Shown here in pieces: positions 9,150-16,888 of a stretch of 64,000 bases of DNA. The translations under genes were made by a program, and so were the position numbers. The notes under the pieces were generated by a model. The model did not search any database. It worked only from the letters and a program-made list of their open reading frames with translations, and had not been told where the DNA came from. Each line of letters starts with the position of its first letter. Within the stretch, counting starts at the first letter, position 1. This DNA is from Bacillota bacterium. GTDB taxonomy: Bacteria > Bacillota > Clostridia > Lachnospirales > Lachnospiraceae. The stretch covers positions 62,001 to 126,000 of the forward strand of contig JAEZTJ010000062.1 in NCBI GenBank assembly GCA_023421505.1, written 5' to 3'.

Positions 9150-9524
9150 ATGTCGTCGTTACCGGATATACGACTTCACGAAGGGGAACTTAATATCATG
9201 GAATTATTGTGGTCGAATAAAGTTTTGGCTGCAAAGGATATCTCAAAGATTATTAAGGAGTATATAGGCTGGGAGAAAAATACCACCTATACAGTGATTA
9301 AGCGTCTGATTGAGAAGGGTGCAATAAAGCGTGAAGATCCAGGATTTTTATGTAAGGCAGCTATTTCAAAACGTACAGTACAGATAATTGAGACGAAAGT
9401 ATTATTAAATAAATTATATAATGGCTCATTAAGTAACTTTTTGACGGATTATTTAAAAAATCAGGATTTATCAAAAGGTGAAGTATTAGAGCTTCAAAGA
9501 ATAGTTGGAGAACAGAGGTTTTAA
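9150..9524 (+). CDS. BlaI/MecI/CopY-family transcriptional repressor
   Basis: The 124-residue winged-helix protein has the family opening (LHEGELNIMELLWSNKVLAAKDI), the recognition helix region KNTTYTVIKRLIEKGAIKRED and a helical dimerisation tail. BlaI-type repressors are usually removed by a BlaR1-like sensor protease; no such partner is nearby, so the inducing route is unknown. AAGGGGTG precedes the ATG. The UvrA-like ATPase gene follows after a terminator, and regulation of that gene by this repressor is an inference from adjacency only. Confidence 0.87.
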   Translation: MSSLPDIRLHEGELNIMELLWSNKVLAAKDISKIIKEYIGWEKNTTYTVIKRLIEKGAIKREDPGFLCKAAISKRTVQIIETKVLLNKLYNGSLSNFLTDYLKNQDLSKGEVLELQRIVGEQRF

Positions 9525-9540
9525 GTAATCTCTGTTTTTT
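9511..9540 (+). terminator. Intrinsic terminator overlapping the repressor stop
   Basis: AACAGAG (9511-9517) pairs with CTCTGTT (9530-9536), followed by a T run to 9540. The stop codon lies in the loop. Confidence 0.7.
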
Positions 9541-9747
9541 AGTGTAATTCTTTCAAGATTTTAAAGTAAAACATGATAATAAAAGATGATAATAAAACTC
9601 TATTTACACCTTAGCTAACTCTTGAAGTCCTCTACACAGACTAACCCAAGGACAAATATATATTAAACTAACTATTTTATAATGAGTACATAACGTTCAT
9701 TTTTATTATTAGACTATATCAGCTTAACGGCAGTATGGAGGTAATTT

Positions 9748-9768
9748 ATGTTTAAGATAAGGAAATGA
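9748..9768 (+). CDS. Six-codon leader ORF overlapping the UvrA-like start
   Basis: ATG at 9748 has an ideally spaced GGAGG (9737-9741) and reads MFKIRK then TGA. The TGA overlaps the ATG of the 9765 gene (ATGA). The only strong ribosome site in the region thus serves this micro-ORF, which suggests translational coupling or leader-peptide control of the downstream ATPase. Alternatively the leader may be a sequencing or frameshift artefact, though the 17-nt offset would require an indel. Confidence 0.45.
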   Translation: MFKIRK

Positions 9769-12404
9769 CGCAGGATGAACTCGATCATCTGTTTAGCGAT
9801 AATGGGATAAGTGAAAATGCTGATGGCATTTGTATAGAAGGAGCCAGAGAAAACAATTTAAAAGGAATAAATTGTATGATACCATATCATAAAATTACTG
9901 CTGTTGTAGGTGTCAGCGGAAGCGGTAAGTCAAGTCTGGTACAGGATACGATATATGCTGAGTGTCAGAGACGTATGATAGGCTTGACAGATGATAAGAG
10001 AATAATCGAAAAACCTAAAATAGATGGAATGTATGGCAGTATACCTGCGGTTATGATATCACAGAAGGAGATTGGAAAAAGTAGCCGGTCAACCGTTGGG
10101 ACATATTCCAATGCTTATGATTATTTGAGAGTGATTTTTGCATTGGTTGGAATCCGCCATTGTCCTGAATGCGGAAAACCAATTATTCCACAATCGCAGG
10201 AGGAAATATTAGCACTACTCGTAAATAAAAAAGATGTTGTGATTTACGATTTGGATAAAAACGAGATATCAGAAGGTACTTTAGATAAGCAGATAAAAAA
10301 GGTACTGGAAATATCAAAAGGCGCACTTTATGCAAAAATGGATGAAGGTGATACTATATTATTGCAGACAACCCAAAAATGTTATCAGTGTGATAGGCTG
10401 ATGTTTGCACTTACTCCGGCAACCTTTAATTATAGTGACTTGGAAAGTATGTGTCCGGTGTGCAATGGATATGGAGAAAAGAAGCAGATAGATTTGAATA
10501 CCTTAGTTGAGAGGCCGCAGCTGTCAATTTTAGAGGGAGCTTCTTCTTGGTGGGGAAAACTCAGAAGCTTTATCAGTAATCCAAGTGCTAATTGGATGAA
10601 AGGTGAGGTGATAGGACTGGCAGAGGCTATGAAGGTGGATTTGGAACAGCCGTGGAACGAATTACCGTTTGATTTTCGTAATAAATTATTATATGGTTCA
10701 AGTGGTGAAGTAGTGACATTTCACTATTCAAATAAAAGGAATGGAAGAAATGGCTCCATAAGCCGTCCAGTAGAAGGTGTTTATCATATATTAGAAAGAC
10801 TATATATGGAAAATGGCGATACAGGTGTCATCAATAAATATTTGAAAAGGGTAACCTGTGATTGCTGTCATGGAGAAAGATTGAATGCAGAGGGAAGACT
10901 TGTTTCAATTGGAGATAGTAGGTATCCACAGGTAGCACAAATGACATTTCACGATATATTACTGTGGTGCAAGGAACTTCCTAAAATTTTAAATAGAACG
11001 AATCTTGAAATAGCAAAGGAAAATATACAAAGACTATATAAGCTTTCTAGCTGTGCTATGGATTTAGGGATAGGGCATCTGGAATTAGACCGTAATACTG
11101 CAACCTTATCAGGAGGAGAAGGTCAGCGTATGAAATTTTTATCCAGTATGCAAAATCAGATGTCGGGAATTTTATATGTATTTGATGAGCCATCTAGGGG
11201 CCTTCATCCAAAGGATTATTATAAAATAGCAAATATGATTAAAAGCTTGAAAAAGAATCGTAATACAGTAATCATGGTAGAACATAATGAAGATATGATT
11301 AAAATAGCTGATTATCTGATTGAGATAGGCCCAAATGCAGGAGAAAAGGGCGGATATCTGATAGGTGAGGGCAGTCTTTTATCAATGCTCAAGAATAAGG
11401 ATACACAGATCAGCCGTTATATGAAAGAGGAAGGTGCAAATACTACGCTTTTACAAAAAAATTTTAAAGCCCAGCAATGGCTTAAGATTTGCGGCGCAAG
11501 TTATAATAATCTGAAAAATATCGACGTATCAATTCCAATTAATGCAATCACCTGTATTTGTGGGGTGAGCGGAAGCGGTAAATCAAGTCTGATGAAGGGA
11601 GTCATGTATCCGGAACTGACAAGGCTTAATAATCATCAGTATCAAGTACAAAATTGCAGACTAATTAAAAATGCCGAACTATTCGATCATATAGTTATGG
11701 TAGAGCAGTCTGCAATTGGCAGAACACCTCGTTCGGTGCCAGCGACTTATGTTGGGATTATGGACGCTATCCGTAAATTATTTGCAGAAACCGAAGCTTC
11801 TCAAAATGCGGATTTGAATAGCTCAGCCTACAGCTTTAACAGTACTCAGGGGCATTGTGAGAACTGTCACGGGGATGGTCAGATTATGCCTGAGTTTTCA
11901 CAGGATATCTGGGTGACTTGTCCTATATGCAAAGGTAAACGATATAAGAGAATAATATTGTCTATTGAATATAAAGGGAAAAATATAGCTGAAGTATTAG
12001 ATATGAGCATAGAGGAGGCATGTGAGTTTTTTGGTGACAATGCAGAAATAAATAAAGTGCTTCAAGTACTCAAAGAAGTCGGGCTTGGCTATCTGAAGCT
12101 GGGGCAAAGCTCAGTTACCTTATCCGGCGGTGAAGCGTCTAGATTAAAGCTTGCGAAGGAGCTGATATCTAAGAATAAAAAGAATACATTATATTTGATC
12201 GATGAACCTACTACTGGACTACATTTTTCCGATATAAAAAATCTGATATACCTTTTGCATAAGCTTGTAAAGGAAGGAAATACGGTTGTTTTAATCGAAC
12301 ATAATAAACAAGTAATCAGAAATTGTGACTGGATTATTGAGCTAGGACCTGGAGCTGGAAAAGAAGGAGGTTGCATCATAAGACAAGAAAATAATCACGA
12401 GTAA
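9765..12404 (+). CDS. UvrA-like ABC ATPase (resistance/UvrA2-type)
   Basis: The 879-residue protein has both UvrA ATPase halves: Walker A GVSGSGKSS (49-57), signature LSGGEGQRMK with Walker B LYVFDEPSRGLHP, then a second GVSGSGKSS and LSGGEASRLKLAKEL with LIDEPTTGLH. CxxC pairs occur at Cys133/136, Cys206/209 and Cys230/233, and the C-terminal zinc finger reads CENCHGDG...CPICKG. Only about 70 residues separate the first and second CxxC pairs, much shorter than in repair UvrA, indicating a reduced UvrB-interaction region as in UvrA2/DrrC-type proteins that protect against DNA-binding drugs. It is probably not the housekeeping UvrA. Translation is apparently coupled to the leader ORF at 9748. 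Confidence 0.85.
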   Translation: MTQDELDHLFSDNGISENADGICIEGARENNLKGINCMIPYHKITAVVGVSGSGKSSLVQDTIYAECQRRMIGLTDDKRIIEKPKIDGMYGSIPAVMISQKEIGKSSRSTVGTYSNAYDYLRVIFALVGIRHCPECGKPIIPQSQEEILALLVNKKDVVIYDLDKNEISEGTLDKQIKKVLEISKGALYAKMDEGDTILLQTTQKCYQCDRLMFALTPATFNYSDLESMCPVCNGYGEKKQIDLNTLVERPQLSILEGASSWWGKLRSFISNPSANWMKGEVIGLAEAMKVDLEQPWNELPFDFRNKLLYGSSGEVVTFHYSNKRNGRNGSISRPVEGVYHILERLYMENGDTGVINKYLKRVTCDCCHGERLNAEGRLVSIGDSRYPQVAQMTFHDILLWCKELPKILNRTNLEIAKENIQRLYKLSSCAMDLGIGHLELDRNTATLSGGEGQRMKFLSSMQNQMSGILYVFDEPSRGLHPKDYYKIANMIKSLKKNRNTVIMVEHNEDMIKIADYLIEIGPNAGEKGGYLIGEGSLLSMLKNKDTQISRYMKEEGANTTLLQKNFKAQQWLKICGASYNNLKNIDVSIPINAITCICGVSGSGKSSLMKGVMYPELTRLNNHQYQVQNCRLIKNAELFDHIVMVEQSAIGRTPRSVPATYVGIMDAIRKLFAETEASQNADLNSSAYSFNSTQGHCENCHGDGQIMPEFSQDIWVTCPICKGKRYKRIILSIEYKGKNIAEVLDMSIEEACEFFGDNAEINKVLQVLKEVGLGYLKLGQSSVTLSGGEASRLKLAKELISKNKKNTLYLIDEPTTGLHFSDIKNLIYLLHKLVKEGNTVVLIEHNKQVIRNCDWIIELGPGAGKEGGCIIRQENNHE

Positions 12405-12610
12405 ATATAATAATATAATTGTATTACATAATCCTGAGGTTGTATTTTATATACAATTTACAACTATTATGTTGAAGTACGGTATTGTAAACCCTATAAT
12501 TCAAATATAATAAAATATCTATATATGGCGAGAAAAGAAGGGATATTAATAAAATATTTTTTCCACCAGAGTAGCTTCATAACAAATATAATTTTATAGT
12601 CAGATCTAAA

Positions 12611-12646
12611 AAAGAAAAAACCGTTTAAAACGCGGTTTTTTTCTTT
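12611..12646 (+). terminator. Intrinsic terminator
   Basis: A-rich arm ending in AACCG (12611-12623) pairs with CGGTT and the following T run (12633-12646) around a short loop, about 205 nt after the UvrA-like gene. The T-rich arm also serves as the tail. Confidence 0.55.
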
Positions 12647-12725
12647 ATAAAATAAAATAGCTTGATCTATTTCGCTTTAGGAGAGCTGAAGTCTAAAAAT
12701 GATAGTATTTCTTATTAAAAACTTC

Positions 12726-12776
12726 TTGACAACTATTAGTAATTATGAATATAATTGTATCAGTTGAACAACTATT
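12726..12776 (+). promoter_or_regulatory. Strong promoter with direct repeats
   Basis: TTGACA (12726-12731) and TATAAT (12750-12755) are separated by 18 nt. ACAACTATT occurs twice, at 12729-12737 and 12768-12776, flanking the -10, and AGTTG-AA-CAACT is a dyad overlapping the second copy. These could be a regulator binding site. The remainder of 12405-12809 shows only the terminator listed separately. Confidence 0.6.
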
Positions 12777-12809
12777 CAATTATAATCAATAAAATAAAGG
12801 GGGATATCA

Positions 12810-13388
12810 ATGATAAAAACGATTGGATTGATTGAAGTATTAATATTCTACTTAGCTTATTTTTCGAAACTCATTAATCAGAAGAGGAGAGGAATTAAAA
12901 CAAATCAATTAGGTTTAGGCAAGAAATCATTAAAGACTATTATTATAGAACGTTCTTTGAGATTGGCGAGTTTTGTTAATGTTGTGGTTATGATACTTAG
13001 TGTAGTGTTAAACACTTCCTTGTTTGAAAATTTAATAGTACGTTATATGGGTTTGATTTTATTTGCTTTTGGTACCTGTCTTTTTATCGTTGCAATGATT
13101 ACTATGAAAGATAGCTGGAGAGCCGGAATTCCCACTGGTGAAAAAACAGTAATGGTTACTATAGGTATTTATAAATTCAGTAGAAATCCTGCTTTTTTAG
13201 GATTTGATCTTACGTACATAGGAACATGTTTAGCCTTTAGCAATATAATCTTATTTATAGTAGCCGTAATTACAATAACTATAATGCATTTGCAGATATT
13301 GGAGGAAGAAAAATTTCTTGAGAGTACGTTTTCAAAAGAATATATTACATATAAAAGTAAAGTTGGAAGATATTTTAAATTATTCTAA
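12810..13388 (+). CDS. Isoprenylcysteine carboxyl methyltransferase-family membrane protein
   Basis: The 192-residue multi-pass protein carries the ICMT/PEMT family signature in its second half: GIYKFSRNPAFLGFDLTYIGT followed by HLQILEEEKFLESTF and EYITYKSKVGRYF, where Arg-Asn-Pro and the EExF/Y-x2-Y residues bind AdoMet in characterised relatives. Bacterial substrates are generally unknown; small lipids or isoprenoids are likely. GGGGG precedes the ATG. It lies 15 nt upstream of a soluble AdoMet methyltransferase, so the two probably form one operon. Confidence 0.8.
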   Translation: MIKTIGLIEVLIFYLAYFSKLINQKRRGIKTNQLGLGKKSLKTIIIERSLRLASFVNVVVMILSVVLNTSLFENLIVRYMGLILFAFGTCLFIVAMITMKDSWRAGIPTGEKTVMVTIGIYKFSRNPAFLGFDLTYIGTCLAFSNIILFIVAVITITIMHLQILEEEKFLESTFSKEYITYKSKVGRYFKLF

Positions 13389-13403
13389 GGAGAGAATTAT
13401 AAT

Positions 13404-14039
13404 ATGAATAGTTCAATAATATATAAAGGAATGTCTAAGGTATATGACTTGTTAGATATCATTTATTTTAAGAATAATAATCGTAATCCCAGAAATACTT
13501 TATTAGATTTTATCAATAAGCAGGATACTAAGATACTTGACATCTGCACGGGTACCGCAGCTAATGCTATAGCTATTGCCAAACGCAGGAAAGATGCCAA
13601 AATCGTTGGTATAGATATATCACAGGAAATGTTACAAATTGCGAAAAAGAAACTTAATAAAAGAAATCTCAATAATATAGAATTACTTAAAATGGACGCT
13701 TCTGTAACGACATTTGCAGATAATACCTTTGATGTAGTAATAATATCTTTAGTGTTACATGAAATTCCCCAGGATTTGGCAAGAAGAATATTGTTAGAGA
13801 CAAAACGTATTCTAAAGCCGGAAGGGAAATTGTTGGTAATGGAATGGGAAGAACCTCAAAGCCTTTTAAAAAAGTTATTGTTTTTTCCTATTAGGAAATT
13901 GGAACCGAAAGGATTTGATCGGTTTTTACAGTGTGATTTGAAAAGCTATTTTGAAAAGTTTGATTTTGAGATATCAAAAATTAAACATTGTGACTTTACC
14001 AAAGTTTTATATATAAAAAATGCTGCTATGAATAAATAG
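13404..14039 (+). CDS. Class I SAM-dependent methyltransferase (UbiE-like)
   Basis: The 211-residue protein has motif I as ILDICTGTAANAI, acidic motif II in IVGIDISQEMLQIAKKKL, motif III in LLKMDAS, then DNTFDVVIISLVLHEIP and LKPEGKLLVMEWEEP. This resembles UbiE/MenG-like small-molecule methyltransferases, but it is short and has no menaquinone context. GGAGAG precedes the ATG. It is adjacent to the ICMT-like gene, suggesting paired modification of a small molecule. The substrate cannot be read from the sequence. Confidence 0.82.
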   Translation: MNSSIIYKGMSKVYDLLDIIYFKNNNRNPRNTLLDFINKQDTKILDICTGTAANAIAIAKRRKDAKIVGIDISQEMLQIAKKKLNKRNLNNIELLKMDASVTTFADNTFDVVIISLVLHEIPQDLARRILLETKRILKPEGKLLVMEWEEPQSLLKKLLFFPIRKLEPKGFDRFLQCDLKSYFEKFDFEISKIKHCDFTKVLYIKNAAMNK

Positions 14040-14133
14040 ATTATTGAATACTTGCTAAAACATTTCATCCCGATAATGGTGGAAACTGTACTAGCTTCAT
14101 AAAAATAATAGTGTAATATAAGTATTTAAAAAG

Positions 14134-14219
14134 GTTGAGGGATATATTGATTGAAGCAATTTAACTACAAATAACAATTTTTATTTCTATATTGCAACAA
14201 CAGATTTATGTCCCTCAAC
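14134..14219. repeat. 86-nt imperfect inverted repeat abutting the island's left end
   Basis: 14134-14146 and 14207-14219 are reverse complements with one mismatch (core GTTGAGGGA / TCCCTCAAC), with inner ATTGC/GCAAT pairing. It ends exactly one base before the terminal TGTCGATTGACA. It may be a terminator for the methyltransferase operon or a structured insertion target. Confidence 0.5.
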
Positions 14220-14397
14220 TGTCGATTGACATAAAAGTTCGTCAATAAAAGTTTCTATAATCCTAGTAAATACACAAATTGTATCTCATTGACGAAGTTT
14301 CTTGTCAAAATGTTTTGACATAATTCTTCGTCAAAGTCGTATTCTGACAAAAACATCGTCAATCCCGTATGTTTGACATAAAAATTCGTAAAAGTCG
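14220..14397 (+). repeat. Array of five TTGAC-N9/10-GTCAA sites at the island's left end
   Basis: Sites lie at 14226-14245, 14289-14308, 14315-14334, 14344-14362 and 14373-14392. Site 2 is in the opposite polarity (its inner sequence is the reverse complement of the others); site 4 has a 9-nt spacer and starts CTGAC; site 5 ends GTAAA. Sites 3 and 5 continue with a shared AAGTCGTA. Such spaced copies are expected of transposase binding sites in a rve-type transposon end. Confidence 0.6.
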
Positions 14398-14429
14398 TAA
14401 TTATCATTTTTTTAAGAGATTATGAAGAG

Positions 14430-14459
14430 CGTCCTATACTCATGAGGACGTCCTTTTTT
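14430..14459 (+). terminator. Intrinsic terminator at the left edge of the island
   Basis: CGTCCT (14430-14435) pairs with AGGACG (14445-14450), followed by a T run at 14454-14459. It insulates the downstream arsR promoter from external transcription. Confidence 0.6.
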
Positions 14460-14488
14460 ATATTACTTAAGAATTTTCAGATTACATA

Positions 14489-14550
14489 TTGACATATATA
14501 AATTTATATAGTATATATAAATCATCGTTTATATAAATGAATGTTTATAT
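14489..14550 (+). promoter_or_regulatory. Promoter and ArsR-type 7-6-7 dyad
   Basis: TTGACA (14489-14494) and TATATA (14512-14517) are spaced by 17 nt. Downstream, ATATAAA (14531-14537) and TTTATAT (14544-14550) form a dyad with a 6-nt spacer. The same 7-6-7 geometry occurs in front of the 18901 arsR gene, supporting autoregulation. Confidence 0.55.
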
Positions 14551-14570
14551 CACAGAAGCGAGGTGATTAA

Positions 14571-14918
14571 GTGGATGGAAATAGTCAGTTATCATACTAT
14601 TTTCAAATATTAAGTGATCCAAACCGGCTGAAAATCATCAGTCTTATTGGCAGTAAAGAGCTCTCTGTCACGGAAATTGTATCAGCGATGAAGCTTTCCC
14701 AACCATTAGTATCCCATCATCTTAAGGCATTAAAGGATAGTGATATACTTGAGACAAAAAGAACAGGGCCGTTTATCTATTATCGGTTAAAGAATGTTAG
14801 GCTTCTGGATGTCTTAGGCTTGTTCACTGAAATTCTTCCTAATAATACAGAATATAAGGATATGATGCCTATGTTTATATGTCCGCCGTGGTTTAAGAAT
14901 ATCTTTCATCAGAACTGA
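14571..14918 (+). CDS. ArsR-family transcriptional regulator
   Basis: The 115-residue winged-helix protein starts at GTG behind GAGGTGA. It shows the ArsR order: FQILSDPNRLKIISLI, a helix 3 reading LSVTEIVSAMKLSQ, and the recognition helix SQPLVSHHLKALKDSDILET. The helix-3 CxC arsenite box of classical ArsR is absent; its only cysteine is near the C-terminus (FICPPW). Its signal therefore probably differs from that of the 18901 and 19654 regulators. It heads an apparent operon with the DGC-domain protein and a ferredoxin. Confidence 0.87.
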   Translation: MDGNSQLSYYFQILSDPNRLKIISLIGSKELSVTEIVSAMKLSQPLVSHHLKALKDSDILETKRTGPFIYYRLKNVRLLDVLGLFTEILPNNTEYKDMMPMFICPPWFKNIFHQN

Positions 14919-14954
14919 TAAAGTAAATTAAAATTATTGGAAGGAGTGTTTGTT

Positions 14955-15788
14955 ATGGACAATATGCGTAAAATGTTCGAGACAATGCAGAAACAAGATA
15001 ATGGCCAAATGGCTAAGATGATGGAAAACATGCCTATGATGATGGAAAACATGCCTATGATGATGGAAATGTGCCAGTCTATGTTTCAAAATGGATTTGA
15101 CGTTAATTCCAGTTGCAGTGATTTTCCTGAAAGCAGTAATAATATGGGAACTACAACAGAGCTAGAATGCCTATTTAAGGACTGGTTGAGCCAGATTAAA
15201 GGGGAGATAGACCAATTCCGTAAGGATAATCCAGCTGCTTCAATAAAAGAAATAGCTGAGTATTTTAAGCTATCCGAGCAAAGTATAACATACTTTTTAA
15301 AGTCCGTAGATGGTAATAAGGAAATTTCTGAGTATACCGTATTGAATATCAGGAAAACAAAGAATTCCTGCTCTTTATGTGAGGATTATGTTCAAAAAAA
15401 CCGACAAAAGCAGGTCGTCGTTGCAAGCTGTGAAGGAGCCTGCCTAAGGGGAGAGATATCAAGAAAGGTAGCTAACCATTTATGCCATACCATAGTGCCG
15501 GATAAGACAGTACGTTTATGCCTGGGAAGTGCCATTACAAAGGAAGCTGGTCAGCGGAATCTTGTTGATAATGCAGATAAGCTGCTGGTACTGGAAGGTT
15601 GTCCGGTAGACTGCGCATCCAGGATGCTCTGCGGTTTATCCGAAAAAATTCATCCCGAAGTAATACATACAGATGTATTAGCTGACTTTGATAAAAGCAT
15701 GTTCGGAATTGACGAAATGTCAGAGGAAGAAGTAAATAAACTGACTTATCTTATTGCATGTAAGATAGCAGAAAAATATATTTTGTAA
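14955..15788 (+). CDS. Met-rich DGC-domain putative zinc-binding protein
   Basis: The 277-residue product starts at ATG 14955; GGAAGGAG at 14939-14946 serves it, so the longer TTG-started frame is unlikely. Residues 1-45 are extremely Met-rich with a tandem MPMMMEN repeat and a Cys, a possible soft-metal-binding segment. The middle has a helix-turn-helix-like stretch (SIKEIAEYFKLSEQSITYFL). The C-terminal domain fits the DGC family (SCEGACLRG, VRLCLGSAITKEAGQ, then GCPVDCASRML in place of the DGC triad). DGC proteins are associated with metal or redox functions but are uncharacterised. It sits between arsR and a ferredoxin gene 16 nt downstream. Confidence 0.7.
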   Translation: MDNMRKMFETMQKQDNGQMAKMMENMPMMMENMPMMMEMCQSMFQNGFDVNSSCSDFPESSNNMGTTTELECLFKDWLSQIKGEIDQFRKDNPAASIKEIAEYFKLSEQSITYFLKSVDGNKEISEYTVLNIRKTKNSCSLCEDYVQKNRQKQVVVASCEGACLRGEISRKVANHLCHTIVPDKTVRLCLGSAITKEAGQRNLVDNADKLLVLEGCPVDCASRMLCGLSEKIHPEVIHTDVLADFDKSMFGIDEMSEEEVNKLTYLIACKIAEKYIL

Positions 15789-15804
15789 TGGAGGAGGCTG
15801 GGTG

Positions 15805-16008
15805 ATGAGACCGTATATTAATGATAAGAAGTGCATTGTGAACATGGATCTCTGTACGGTAATCCGCCAGTGTAAACAGAAGGCAATAGGTTATATAGAA
15901 GATGATAATGAACCATTAGGTGGCAGAATTACATTCGATTATTCAAAATGTATTGAATGCGGTAACTGTGCCAGATTATGCTGTGGAGATGCTATAGAAA
16001 TGAAATGA
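15805..16008 (+). CDS. Ferredoxin-like 4Fe-4S protein (67 aa)
   Basis: The product contains one complete CxxCxxCxxxC cluster motif (CIECGNCARLCC) near the C-terminus and a degenerate first set of cysteines (CIVNMDLC...C) spaced too widely for a normal cluster. ATG 15805 is chosen over the adjoining GTG at 15802; GGAGG lies at 15790-15795. It probably carries electrons for the neighbouring DGC-domain protein. It ends the arsR-DGC-ferredoxin operon. Confidence 0.7.
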   Translation: MRPYINDKKCIVNMDLCTVIRQCKQKAIGYIEDDNEPLGGRITFDYSKCIECGNCARLCCGDAIEMK

Positions 16009-16096
16009 TACTAAATACATAATTCTAAAAATTAGCTAATTTGATAAAGGATTGATCTTTATAGTGGAAGTCAATCCTAAATTTGAAAGCAATATA

Positions 16097-16125
16097 TTGA
16101 CGCTTATCTATATGATGGACATTAT
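16097..16125 (+). promoter_or_regulatory. Promoter sharing the arsR operator motif
   Basis: TTGACG (16097-16102) is followed by CTTATCTATATGATG, and CATTAT at 16120-16125 is a possible -10. The segment TATTGAC-N2-TTATCTATATGATG recurs in the arsR promoter at 18816-18838, so this gene was probably under the same ArsR repressor. Confidence 0.5.
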
Positions 16126-16202
16126 ATTATCACACTCGTAATCTGAAAGTAAATAAACATATATTTCAAAATTTTAATTCAAATTTAAAAGGAGAGTCTA
16201 TT

Positions 16203-16426
16203 ATGTCAAAGAAATGGTATCCGGTAATCGATAATGCAAAATGTTCTGAATGTGGTGTATGTGTAAATAAATGTACTCACGGGGTATATAATAAGGCTAA
16301 GGCGCCAACACCGGTAGTTGTATATCAGGAAGGATGTGTTGATGGATGCCATGGTTGCGGAAATTTATACCCCAGAGTGCGATTACATATGTCGGAGAAA
16401 CATCAACGTCATTTAATCAACTTTAA
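16203..16426 (+). pseudogene. Broken two-cluster ferredoxin
   Basis: The intact N-terminal part reads KKWYPVIDNAKCSECGVC with a full CxxCxxCxxxC cluster, and then VVVYQEGCVDGCHGCGNLY. The last cluster cysteine is Tyr (TAC for TGC) and the frame then shifts. In another frame the expected AITYVGE continues from 16379 and ends at TAA 16424-16426. The open frame instead runs on into the terminator to 16535. The second cluster cannot form as read. It is preceded by AAGGAGAG and an ArsR-like operator. Confidence 0.65.
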
Positions 16427-16482
16427 GATATTCTTTCAATTGTTTACATTATATTCTTGTATTATCTGCGATACAATTATTG

Positions 16483-16532
16483 CTGAGAAAAGGATGCTTA
16501 CTTTGCATCCATTTCTCAGTTTTTGGTTTTTA
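16483..16532 (+). terminator. Strong intrinsic terminator
   Basis: CTGAGAAAAGGATGC (16483-16497) pairs with GCATCC-AT-TTCTCAG (16505-16519), followed by a T-rich tail to 16532. It ends the rightward ferredoxin transcript facing hgcB. Confidence 0.8.
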
Positions 16533-16570
16533 TAAGTAACCGCTTATGAGATTAATATGAATACTTTGAT

Positions 16571-16843
16571 TCAACAGCAGCATTCCGTACTACCTCCAGA
16601 TAATCTACTATTAATTACAGCAGCAGCACAGCCAACGCCGGTTTTCACTGATATAGCTGAGAACGGACAATTCTTTGCGCAAGCACCACATTCCATGCAG
16701 AGCTCCTTATTTTGAAGGACAGATTTGTTATTTTTCATATGAAATACGCCATGCGGGCACACCTGAAGACACATTCCGCAACCGGTGCATTTATCCGTGT
16801 TAAGCTCCAGAGTTACAACATTCTTTAAATATTTATGTACCAT
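16571..16843 (-). CDS. hgcB: Mercury-methylation ferredoxin HgcB
   Basis: The 90-residue product has two CxxCxxCxxxC motifs (Cys19/22/25/29 and Cys49/52/55/59) and the HgcB-specific tail: GVGCAAAVI with the single conserved Cys72 and a terminal Cys triplet (88-90). HgcB is thought to reduce the HgcA corrinoid and handle Hg(II) through the tail cysteines. I chose ATG at 16843, five bases after AAGGTG, over the TTG-started frame at 16861. It lies 45 nt downstream of hgcA on the same strand. A ferredoxin of another system is unlikely given the tail and the neighbour. Confidence 0.88.
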   Translation of the reverse strand: MVHKYLKNVVTLELNTDKCTGCGMCLQVCPHGVFHMKNNKSVLQNKELCMECGACAKNCPFSAISVKTGVGCAAAVINSRLSGGSTECCC

Positions 16844-16888
16844 CTTCACACCTTCTTTCAAACGAGACTCAAGATTTATGTATAATTC

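Noticed and set aside
14937..14954. TTG start for the DGC-domain protein
   Set aside because: That frame contains the ribosome site GGAAGGAG, which serves ATG 14955.
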